From Helicostylum pulchrum (lineage: Eukaryota > Mucoromycota > Mucoromycetes > Mucorales > Mucoraceae): a DNA stretch of 64,000 nucleotides. The notes beneath the pieces are model-generated. The model worked only from the letters and a program-made list of their open reading frames with translations. It did not search any database and was not told the DNA's origin. Made by a program: the position numbers and the translations under genes. The stretch lies in the NCBI GenBank assembly GCA_025677825.1, contig JAIXMO010000080.1:26258-90257 (forward strand), written 5' to 3'. Shown here in pieces: positions 1 to 11,414 of the stretch; the stretch's first letter is position 1; each line of letters opens with the position of its first letter.

Positions 1-3000
1 CAGGGACTGCAGTCACAGCAGGGAAATAACATTGACTGTAGACTCTTGTTTCATAAATAAATCTATCGGATACATGTGTTAATTCATCAAGTGCTGAACC
101 TGGTGTGATCATCAAGGGGTTCGTGACGGTGTTGGTTTCTGAAATTAAGAATAAAGCAGATGTGTTGATGGCTGCAGAGGGTTCATCATTGTAAATACTT
201 CTGCGAGCACGGTGGTCACGCTTTGCTAAATGGTCCATCCATCTTTCCAAAATGTTGGCCTTGGACAAGTAGCTTGCTTCGTGTGGTGCCATATCTGTGA
301 ATCGTAAGAAGGAGAACGCAGCATCTATTTTATTTTAGTTTGTTTAAAAAAAAAAAAATAAGTACATAGTATATAGAAAAATAATGGATATAGGTAATAT
401 TATCATAGTGCATTACCTTTTTCATTAGAAAACTCGGATTCATAAATATATTTACTATTCCAAATATTCATCAAATTATCTAAATACTTTGTTTCGAATC
501 CTGCATTGGTGTCAGGACTTACGACTTTTAAAATACCACCATTTCTGTACAACTTTTTAGGGATTCTATACTTGATATGACTTGTAGTTGAATAAGGACA
601 ATACAATTGACTTTCTTTTGCCAACGAGCCCGTCTGACTGAAACGACAAAACGACATTGGAGATTTGACATCAGCACGTTCAAATAATTCAGGATGGTTA
701 CACACCTTTCTGAACTGCATCACTAAATTCATTAAGCTATCTAAATTCTCTAAATCACCTAAAGATGTTGCCTTTTCTAATAACTCGGAAATCGATATCT
801 TTTCTTTTAACCCACGGTACAATGCCTTTTGTCGAGCAGTCAATTCACAGAACACTTCAATTTCTATCTTTTCACCAAGTTCGTGTTGCACGTTACGTTT
901 AATACGACGCAACATGAACGGCTTTAAGATCATGTGTAATCGACGCAGTTGGTGCTGGTTTAACGAGCCTCGGTTCTCTGCATGACTTTCAATGTCCTTG
1001 GAAAACCATTCACTGAATTCTTCATGCGAATCAAATAACGTTGGCATGATAAAATGAAGTAAAGCCCAGAGTTCTTGCATACTGTTTTGAATAGGCGTAC
1101 CTGTTAAGAGTAATCGGTTACGACAGTGGAATCCAAGCAGTTGCTTCCAACGCGCACTGGATGAGCTCTTGATCGCTTGCGCTTCATCGAGAATCATGTA
1201 TTGCCATTTTACGCGTTGGAAATAAGTGACGTCGGTAAGTACAAGTTGGTAACTGGTAATCACAATATGAAATGGTGCGTCACGACCGTACAGTTGCTTT
1301 CGGTTCCAAAATTGACGAAGTACTTTACGATCTTTAGGATTACCCCAATAAGGAAGTGCCTATACAAAAAAAAATTAGTTGCCAATAGATACACATACAA
1401 ATATATATATATAATTACTCTGAACTGGGGAACAAATTTTGCAAATTCTTGTTGCCAATTATGAAGTGTAGAGGCAGGAGCAATAACCAAAAAGGGACCC
1501 CAAATATTATGCACTTCAGCCAAATAAGCCAATAACGAAATAGATTGTACGGTTTTACCTAAACCCATCTCATCGGCTAAAATACCATTAATACCTTGTT
1601 CGTATAAATTAGCAAGCCAATTAAGACCCTTCATTTGATAACTCTTGAGTTGACACATCAACATGTTGGGTTGTGAGACCTCTGGTCCAGACCCCATACT
1701 TGAGGGTTCTTGGAAATTCATGTCGTCAAATGCCATTTGGTTTAAACTGGCTTCATCGTCTTCTCCAGCAGCTAATCTTCTTTCACGCGCTCCTTCGTCA
1801 AATTCTCTGGTTTGCTCGCGTTGTTTGGCAAGAGCGTTTTGGGCACTGAGTCGAGCTTGTTCCTTTAACACACTCTCGTCTTCTTCGTCAAAATCAACGA
1901 CACCGATATTGGTGATACCGGCGTTCATATCGAGTTCGTCAGTGGCAGACACTGGGTTCAAAGGAGTAGATAAACCGGAGGGAGCAGGTTGAGCTGTATC
2001 ATCATCGTCACCTGTATCCTGTTTAATCTTTCTACCGATAAAATGACTGTACAACTCTGTTTGAGTGATCAAGAAATTCAATTTACGAGCTTGACGTTGC
2101 GCTTCTCTGCGTTCTTCCTCTTGTTTTAACTTGTCAAGAGCCTCTTTTTCAGCCTTCTTTCTTAACTCTCTTTCTTCCTTTTCATTTTTTTTCCAAAACA
2201 AGAGCATCTCTTTACTGGCTCTCTTTGCTTTATTTTGCATGTCACGGTTGGCTCTACCGCCGTTTGTTACGACACGACGTACTTCCTTTTGACAGTACTG
2301 AGCGACCTTTTTACAGTTACCCGATCGAGTTGCTTGGACACGAGACAAGATACGGTTCATACGTGGAATGTCCTTACGTGCAATAGTTAACCAAATCTTT
2401 CGACGGTCGTCTTCTACACGGTTTTGAGAGGGGACGGAACCCATATTGCTATCTTCTTCTACTAGATCGTCACTGGATTCGTCATATTTGAAACGTTTCA
2501 GGGTGGGTTTCTTGGCTTTTCGTTTAAAGACTTCGGATTTTGGCATACGCGTACCGTATCTCTTTTCGTACATGTGTTCAATGCGTCCCTTCATTTTTAA
2601 ATGTCGGTTCTATTAACGGATGTTAGTAAACGAGAAATCGTTTTAAGAATATTATTTTTTTAAAAAAAAAAAAATTACCGCTTCTTTCTTTTCGTATGCT
2701 TCAATCACTCGCTTTCGACGACGATGAACATCTATCATAAACTGAACCATCTCTTCACGATGTGCTAAAAGCACTTCGTCTTCTTCTTCTCCTTCAGAAA
2801 ATACTATTTCTTCGCGTGTACGTTGAGCAAGTGATTTTCCTCCTTTGGGTCTAATTTCCATGTCACTTAGGTCGTCAATAGATGAATCGTCGCTGTCATC
2901 ACTGTGTTGTGTTTGTACTATAAATAATATATTAGTGAGAAAGGGATATTTGTTTGTTTGAAAAAGCTAAAAGAGAAAAAAATTACATTTACGATTCTAA

Positions 3001-3921
3001 AGTAATAATAAAAATATATTAGTCAAAATATATATGTACATAGTATTTATAATTTTACCTTGGAGGTGACAATAACAGGATCACGATGATCAATAATAAC
3101 TTCCTGCTGGTGATGATGCTGCTGCTGCAAAACTTTTGGAGATCGGATCAACGGAATATCTTCTGTATCAGTATCTGAATCAGCCATTTGATACTTTTCT
3201 TCATTATCACTGTTTAATAAGTTTTGAATTCCGTGTTGACGTGTTGGTTCAAATGCCTGGAAAGTAGGTGAATAGACTGGTTTAGGTGGGTTGTTATCAG
3301 ATGAAAGAAGTTGTGATATAGACATGACAGGTGAAATCACTGCTTGTTGCGGCTAAAGGATTGTATAAAATTACGTTAGTCAATATTAAAAAAAATAAAA
3401 AATAAAAATAAAAATGTTTGTTATCTACCTGTTGAGGTGGAGGAAGTGTTTCTGGTGTCTACATAAAAAAGAGTGTTTGTGTGTTAGACTGTATTTCACG
3501 TTAAAAAAAGAGGTGTTATATTTACTATGCTACTACGGATCGGATCATAAGCAGCTTGTTGATAAGTTGGTGGATAGTGATTCTATTTTTTTACACGATA
3601 TATATTTTTTTAGTTGGTTGTTTTATCACGTCAAGGGTTTAAAAAAGAAAAAAGAAAAAAGAAAAAAAAAAATAGAAAAATAGAGATAAAAAAGTTTTTT
3701 TTTTTAGTAATGTTCATTACCTGTTCCCAAGAAGTGGATGAAGAAGGATAAGTGTAGTTTTCACGGCTTGGAGGTGGGTAAGAAGAAGGTGGATAAGGTC
3801 CGGGGTTATATCGATTATATTCCCATTCTTCCGATGTTTGTGGTGGAGGTGGAGGTGGTTGTTGTTGTTGTACCTGTGGAGGAGGTCGATGAGGTGACTG
3901 ATTGGGTTGATCAAACGCCAT
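1..3921 (-). CDS. INO80: INO80 chromatin-remodelling ATPase (3' end outside the window)
   Basis: This is the Snf2-family motor subunit of the nuclear INO80 nucleosome-remodelling complex. Exons read on the minus strand: 3921-3721, 3582-3526, 3458-3429, 3352-3059, a predicted 4-nt microexon 2996-2993, 2917-2679, 2609-1419, 1359-417 and 324-1 (continuing). The start is the ATG at 3921, which opens a Pro/Gln-rich low-complexity N-terminus. A basic, Lys/Arg-rich DBINO-type region lies at about residues 344-470. Helicase motif I (DEMGLGKT) is near residue 621 and motif II is DEAQ near residue 730, the variant typical of INO80. The last visible exon contains FSFLRF, as in other INO80 proteins. The C-terminal helicase lobe lies beyond base 1. 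Identification is firm; the 5' small exons are inferred from frame continuity. Confidence 0.92.
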
Positions 3922-4923
3922 GCATGTAACTTTTTTTTTGGGGGATTTGCTTTAACTGGTATTAATCTTTTTTAAAAAAAAAAGGATTGGTTTTTTCTAT
4001 ACAGTAAAAAAAAAAAGTAAGTCTTTTTTTTTTAAACAAGATGAAAAAAAAAAAGAAGGCTGTAAAGGAGGGTTTGCGCGCCTTTTTTTTTTATTATTTT
4101 TTATTATTTTTTAAAAGTCCCAAACACACACACATACACACACACTTGTAAGGTTCGCACGTCACTTTGTGACGCTAAAGACGTTTGTTTATTTTTGCAG
4201 AAAAAAAAAGTTTGATTTATGTAAATGTCATTACGTATTTTTTTTTTGTACGTAATCTTTTATACACACACACACACTACAAGATGTATGAATGTGCTAA
4301 TGGTTTCTTTTTCATTCTCTTTATTATTAAAAAATATAAAATATACACAAAACAGATTATGTCTCCATCATCTATCTGAAAAACTCAAACATCCGAAGAA
4401 CTGCCCAGCTTGTGTTATTGAATCTGAGTGTTAAATGATTTGGAGATCCGGCTACGAGAGAGTTGTCATAGGCGGATCATGTAATAAAATCAAACACAGT
4501 AATAAAACATACCGCTTTATAGTTCAACATCATCCACAGTTTTCCTTTTCTTAAAGTCCCATATCAAGTTGTGGTATTCTTTTTTAATTCGTCTTTTTTT
4601 GTTACTTTCTTTTTACTTTACTTCCTTTGTAAAATCAAATACAGTAAAGGATACATTGGTAATTGAGATAAGTCAGTTGACTTTGACAAGGATAATTGTA
4701 TTTCCGAGTTGATAGATATATTTTACAAGGTAAAAAAAAGGATGAGCCACCCCAAGATTAAATTTTAGAAGTTTTTTTTTATAATTGTAAACGTATTAAA
4801 TGTTATAAATACATATCTTTTTTTCGAAGAATCAATACAAGTCGACGTCCACGTTCTGACATTAAGAGGGGCAGTCAGCCGTGGATAATCAGAAAATGAA
4901 CGAGGCACAAGAAGAATTAATGA
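3922..4923. other. Spacer between INO80 and a decayed gene
   Basis: About 1 kb with no supported gene. It holds A/T homopolymers and two CA-rich microsatellite stretches near 4122-4146 and 4263-4276. It includes the presumed INO80 promoter on its left side. No tRNA or convincing ORF was seen on either strand. Confidence 0.6.
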
Positions 4924-6414
4924 TCAAAATACGGTGGATTTCTCAGTCCCCAGCTTTAACACCACTATTACCTCTATTATGTTAAACAAGTTTCTTTTTC
5001 CATTGCGAGATTTCTTTATGATGCCAATGGGACGTTGAATGGTTGTAGCTTCTTTTTCGCTGATATACAGTTGTCTCTTTTGCTCCATTTCTTTTTTCTT
5101 TTTAGCAATATAGGCTTTGTGCTTCTGTTCTTGCTCCGGTGCAAGATGTATTTTAAGTAATATATCAAGTAAGCGGTTCAGAACTTTTAATGGTCTTTTT
5201 GAATCCGACCACATAACTTCAAAATTTGTTGCATACTTGGACAAGGACATTTTCATAACATAAGGATCTGTTATAAAAGCTTTTTTTATATTTATAGGAA
5301 GTATATCAACAAATGCATTGTGAAAATATTGTGTTTTCGTTGAACCTTCTCTCAAGCCTTAAGGGACGAAATAGGTGGAGTGGATTAGTTGAAGATGTGC
5401 CTTGCTGAAAAGTTTACTGAAGTTACGAACTAGATTTGCTGTTTTCAAACAAGAAAAGTCTAATGGGGGAGGGAGAAAAATATCACCTTTTTTTTTCAAG
5501 CTGGTAGTTAGTTGGAAGGATATCTTGTAATTGAGGACCTCTTTTTTGTTGCATTTTGACGCTGTTACCGTCCTTGACAAAAGTACAGGCTCTTAGCAGA
5601 TTAATCATTTTGTGCACCTGAACTCCGAAGTCAATAGTATAGTATAATCGGTTGCTGCAGTTAATTTTCCCTTGAGAACACTAAGAAATGTATCTTTTAT
5701 ATCAGCTGGTAAGTCGCTTCTGATCAATGGTAAGAGAGACGAACTACAATGTCTAGTCTTTTCATCTTCTTCTTCATTCATGTCTAACTCTGTGGGGTTA
5801 TCTGAGAATCCTTCTGGCTGATGTAGGCTTTCAACTGTTTGCGTTTTAGAAACAGAACTGGATGAAGATGGACCTTATTAATCTTCTTCGATAAGACTTA
5901 TTTCTTCGATTTTTTGTGAAAGAACTTCAACTTCAACTTCTTTACCTTTTCCCTTTACACCTTTTCGGTAATCAGAAACTAAGCGGTCAAAGTCACTTTT
6001 AACGAGTTCAAACTAGCGTTGCAGGGGCGTTTGAGTTTTTCTCCTCTTCCTTAACATGCTCTCTATCTCAGCAGCGCGAGCACCTATTCTTTCTTCCGCG
6101 CCTGTGACTATTCCTCTATCTAGCCTTTTTTTGGTCATGCATTGATTTTTGAGATCATCAAGACTTTTCCGGAGTCTATACAGTCTTGAATCGTTCTAGA
6201 AAGACGCCGCTTCATTTCTCGTTGAAAGGCTCCCAAAAGCTCCTCTTCTCTCTCTGCATCCTTCATTTTTTTTATCTGTAGGCTCACTTTCACTTTCACT
6301 TTCACTTTCGAGAAGATTTCGACGAGCTCTCTTCTGGCCTTTACGTCTCCAAGTCGGAAGCTGGTTCAAGGCAGGAGTTGCACGTAAAAATTGTCGCTGT
6401 TTCTTTCTGCGCAT
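4924..6414 (-). pseudogene. Decayed protein-coding gene of unknown family
   Basis: Protein-like sequence runs along the minus strand from an ATG at 6414 but is broken many times. The first segment is very basic, followed by a Ser-Glu repeat. The frame then shifts at an 8-A run near 6270-6277 into a charged, coiled-coil-like stretch (KKMKDAEREEELLGAF). It shifts again near 6180. An in-frame TAG lies near 6014 and tandem TAA codons near 5876-5881. Further shifts lie in the 5460-5640 interval. The last open segment (5355-4924) contains FITDPYVMKMSLSKYATNF and a Lys/Glu-rich tail. The order of segments and their compositional continuity argue for one former gene rather than chance ORFs. I do not recognise the family. 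A lineage-specific multicopy gene or transposon-associated gene is possible. Confidence 0.55.
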
Positions 6415-6420
6415 TATCAA

Positions 6421-7157
6421 AGTATTAGTTAGCTTTGTACGAAAAAAAAAACGAAAATAAAAGAAAATAAAAGAAAAGAAAAGAAAAGACGAAAATAAAA
6501 AAGAAAATTGCTGCTAACTTATGATTAATTTTGGTGTTGATTAATTCTTGGTCTGAACAGGAAAATAAAAAATGATTTATTATTTGGTGTAGGAAAATAT
6601 GGAAGCAGGCACAGGTGCAGCGCTTTTATATTTCGTATTGAACTATTTACTCAAAGCCAATCTCGCCTTGTGAGATCCGAAACCAGAATAGTATGCAATT
6701 TTAACAAAATACTAAACGTATTTAAATAGTTGATAAATCTTCTTATTCCTGTAGTGAGACTGGAATAGGTTATATGAAATAAGGTTAATGATGTTACACA
6801 TTTTTATTTTGGATATTATTCTTGTGTACCTTAAACTTAACTCTATATTGTCATGCTTTTTGTAAGTGGGAAATATGAAGGGGTGTGTTTTTTTCTGCGC
6901 CAAGTGATGGAAATATCAACGGTTTTATAACCAATAATGACATTGCTTACTATGACCCACACTTCTGAAACAAAGCTTACATTGTAGTAATAGTTGTACA
7001 ATCAGTTTACCATCTCAAAAAGAAACTATTCGTGACTGTTACGCGCGTGTTTTTTTTTTCATGTACAACTTTTCGTGTTAAAACACGATTTTCCTTTTTT
7101 TTTTCTTTTTTTTTTCTCCATCTATTCCCTTCTATTGTACATATAAACTATAATAGA
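6421..7157. other. TOP2 upstream region
   Basis: Non-coding spacer upstream of TOP2. A purine-rich (AAAAG/AAAAT) simple repeat lies at about 6440-6510. The palindrome ACGCGCGT at 7041-7048, about 110 bp before the TOP2 ATG, resembles an MCB/MBF-type cell-cycle element. T-rich tracts and ATATAAAC near 7139 precede the start codon. An open stretch at 6712-6903 on the minus strand has no coding character. Confidence 0.5.
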
Positions 7158-10100
7158 ATGAGCTCTGAAAGTGAAGACGATTTCCAAAAGTCAGCTTCTG
7201 AAGACGAGTTTGTTGATTCAGGATCTGAATCTGACGGCTACACTCCCGCTGAGCCAGCTAATAAGGTATGATAAAACAAAAAATAAAACAAAAAAAAAGG
7301 ACGTGGGCAACAAAATATTGACTTTAGAATACTATCTGTAAAATATAGAAAGCAAAACTCTCAGTCTCTGCAGCCAAAAAGACCCCTATTAAGAGAGTAA
7401 AGAAGGCACATGTTGAAAAGAAGATGCCAGCAGAAAAGAGTACCACACCTAAAAAAAACCGTTGTTACCAAGAAGAATGTATCTGATTATTTTACTACTG
7501 TTCAATCGCCTACATCACCTAAACCAAAAGAGGTCAAAAACCCTGCCGCTGCCGCTAAAAAGAGCGTATCTGTTGCTGATACAGATGTTATCATGAAAGA
7601 ACGTTCCCCTAACGATAAAAAAACAGTAGAAGAAATTTACCAAAAAAAGACACAACTTGAACATATTTTACTTCGTCCTGATACTTATATTGGTTCCATT
7701 GAAGCAGAAGAACAAGAAATGTGGATATTTGATTCTGAAGATGATATGATCAAACGTAAAAAGATCAAATATGTACCTGGTTTGTATAAGATTGTAGATG
7801 AAATTTTGGTCAATGCTGCTGATAATAAGGTAAAAAAAGAAAAAAATTAAAATCTTACATTATAGTTGCAAGGACTTATCTTTATTACATAAAAAAAAAA
7901 AAAAAAAAAAAGGTCCGTGATCCTACTATGGACACTATCAGTGTTTCTATTGATCGTGCAGAAAATTTTATTTCTATTGAAAATAATGGTCTTGGTATTC
8001 CAATCACTGAACATAAAGAAGAAGGCTGTTATGTTCCTGAGTTGATCTTTGGTCATCTCTTAACATCATCCAACTATAATGATAATGAAAAGAAAGTAAC
8101 CGGTGGTCGTAACGGTTATGGTGCAAAGCTCTGTAACATTTTTAGTACTGAATTTACTGTTGAAACTGGTGATAAAGAACGTAAATTGAAATATAGTCAA
8201 ACCTTTAGAAATAATATGAGCATTACTGGAAAGCCTAAAATCACTAGTAACGCTCGTGGAGTTCAATTTACTCGTATATCATTCAAGCCCGATCTTTCAA
8301 AGTTTGGTATGACTGAAATGGATGAAGATTTTGAAGCTTTGATCAAGAAGCGTGTCTATGATTTAGCTGGTTGCGTAGAAGGTATTAATGTTCGTTTAAA
8401 TGGTACCAAAATCCCTGTCAAGGGCTTTACAAAGTACTGTGAATTATATACCAAATCTATGGAGATCCGTAATGCTGAGGGAAAGAAGCCCATTATCGGT
8501 GATCCTGAGAAGAACAGTCGTTGGCAAGTTAATTTTGCTGTGAGTGATGGTCAATTCAACCAAATCAGTTTTGTCAATAGTATTTGTACTGCAAAAGGTG
8601 GAACTCATGTCAATTATATTGCTGATCAAATCGTAAAGGCTTTATTACCTGAAGTTCAAAAGAAGACAAACAATAAGAATATTCGTCCTTTCCAAATTAA
8701 AAACCACATGACTCTCTTCGTTAACTGTGCTATTGAAAACCCTGCTTTCGATTCTCAAACTAAAGAAAACATGACTTTGCGTGCTAGTAGCTTTGGTTCC
8801 ACTTATAAAGTAAGCGAAAAATTCTTGTCTTTAATCGCAAAATCGGGTATTATCGATAATATTGTCAAATGGGTCAAGTATAAGGAAGATGAGCAAATGA
8901 CTAAAGCTGATGGTAGCTCCATGACTCGCAAACTCAAGATTCCTAAGCTTGATGATGCAAACTTGGCTGGTGTTCGCCCTCACAACAAAAACTGTACCTT
9001 GATCTTAACTGAAGGTGATTCCGCTAAAGCTCTTGTTATTAGTGGTCTTTCCGTTGTCGGAAGAGACAAGTTTGGTGTATTCCCTCTTCGTGGTAAAGTA
9101 CTTAACGTACGTGATGCTACTAACTCTCAAATTATGAACAATTCCGAAATTACCAATATTAAGGCTATTCTTGGTTTGAAGCATGGTACAACCTATACTA
9201 ACGCCGATCAGCTTCGTTATGGTAAATTAATGTTGATGACCGATCAAGATCATGATGGCTCTCATATCAAGGGTCTTTTGATCAACTTTATCGATAGTAT
9301 GTTCCCTTCTTTATTGGATATCCCTGGTTTCTTATTGGAATTCATTACACCTATTATCAGATGTCGTCACAAGAGATCAAAGAAGGAAGTATCTTTCTTT
9401 ACTATCCCTGAATACGAAACTTGGGCTTTTGAACACAACAAAAAGAGTGAATGGGAACCTAAATACTTCAAGGGTTTGGGTACTTCCGATAAAGCAGATG
9501 CTAGAAGGTACTTTAGTGATCTTGCTACTCATAAAAAGGAATTTGAAGTTGCATCTCCTGAAGAACGTCAATTAGTCGATATGGCCTTTAACAAAAAGAG
9601 AGCTGCTGATCGTAAAGAATGGTTAGCTGGTTATGAACCCGGAATCTTTATTGATCATAATGTCAGCAAGATTAAGATTACTGATTTCGTTAACCGTGAA
9701 TTAATGCTTTTCAGTATGGCCGATAATATTCGTTCCATCCCTTCTGTTGTCGATGGTTTCAAGCCTGGTCAACGTAAAGTATTTTATGGTACAAGTAAAC
9801 GTAGTAAAAACTCCGAAGTCAAAGTTGCTCAATTAGCTAATTATGTTGCTGGTGAAACTCAATATCATCATGGTGAAGCTAGTATTGCGTCCATTGTGAT
9901 CAATATGGCACAAGATTATGTTGGTAGTAACAATATTAATCTCCTTGTTCCTTGTGGTCAGTTCGGTACTCGACATGATGGCGGTAAATCTGCTGCTAGT
10001 CCTCGTTATCTTTTCACCAAAATTGCAAAGATTGCTCGTACCATCTTCCACCCTGATGATGATAATATTTTAGAACTTTTGATTGAAGAAAATAAACCTA

Positions 10101-11279
10101 TTGAACCCAATTGGTTTGTTCCTATTATTCCTATGGTACTTGTCAATGGCGCTGATGGTATTGGTACTGGTTGGAGTACTAGTATTCCTAATTATAACCC
10201 AAAGGATCTTATCGACAACATCATACGTCTAATGGATGGCGATGACGTTAAGCCAATGACTCCTTGGTATCGTGGATTTAAGGGTCCTATCACTCCTTCT
10301 GCTGAACGCGGTAAATATATTTCAAGTGGTATCGCTGACGTAACTGCAGATGGTCGTATCAAGATTACTGAATTACCTATTCGTGTCTGGACCGAACCAT
10401 TCAAAGAAAGTTTGGGAATTATGCTTGATCCCAAGGATAAGAAACCCGAGATTAACATTGTTGATGTCGCAAACAATTCTACTGATATGACTGTTGAAAT
10501 TACAATTGAGCTTGACAATGCCAATTTATCTAAGGCTGAAGATATCGGTTTACTTAAAGCGCTCAAGTTGACAAATAATATTAACACTACCAATATTGTC
10601 TGTTTCGATAAAGATGGTAAGATCAAAAAGTATTCTTCTGCTGAACAAATCTTGCTTGAGTTTTATGAATTGAGATTGGATTATTATCACAAGAGAAAGG
10701 TAAACATTTGACATATAATACAAAGAGGAAGAAAAAATTACTTACTTTATATATATGTGTATATAGGCGCAATTAATTGTCGTATTAACTGATGAATTCG
10801 TTCGTCTTGATAATAAAGCTAAATTTATTCAACTTGTTATCAGTGGTCAGTTAAAATATGTCAATCGTAAAGAAGAACTTGTCATTGCAGATATGAAAGA
10901 ACTTGGTTTGGAGTTGATTTACCCTAGTAAAAAGAAGAGTGCCTTGATTGTAGACGACCAGAACGATGACGAGGATGATGATACTAATGGTTATGAATAC
11001 CTCTTTTCCATTAATGTTCGTGGATTCACTGAGCAAAAGGTTAAAGACTTGATTAAAAAGAAGGAAGCGAAGCTCGCTGAATTAAATGAAATTAAGACCA
11101 CTCCTCCCAAGACCTTCTGGCGCCGTGATTTGAACACATTACTAGGACAGTGGGAAGACTTATTAAAGGAAGATGATAAGTTGATTGAACAAGCTAAACC
11201 CGTTTCTTCTAAAGTAGATACCACCAAAAAGAGAAAGAGGGTAATGAAGCCAAAGGAGCCCAAGGCACCTAAGAACTAA
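7158..11279 (+). CDS. TOP2: DNA topoisomerase II
   Basis: Type IIA topoisomerase that passes one DNA duplex through another, needed for chromosome segregation. Exons: 7158-7265, 7349-7829, 7913-10699 and 10767-11279, giving about 1295 residues once one apparent frameshift is allowed for. The ATPase (GHKL) part shows NNGLGIP and GRNGYGAKL. The TOPRIM part shows EGDSAKAL near residue 562 and DQDHDGSHIKGL near 638. The catalytic tyrosine lies in SPRYLF, about residue 895. The N-terminus is acidic then Lys-rich and the C-terminal tail is short and ends in basic, NLS-like KKRKR, so the protein is shorter than the roughly 1430-1530 residues of yeast and human enzymes. The frame breaks at an 8-A run (7451-7458); see findings. 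The gene converges on the ELMO gene, with 135 bp between stop codons. Confidence 0.95.
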
Positions 11280-11414
11280 ATGTTTTGCTAAAAAAATAAT
11301 TAAATAAAAAATAATTCTACATGTAACCCAAATTTTGGTTCTTTTTATTTATTTAATATATTAGTAAGTAGTGTAAATAAAAATAAAAAATAAAAAATAA
11401 ATAAAAAATAAAAA

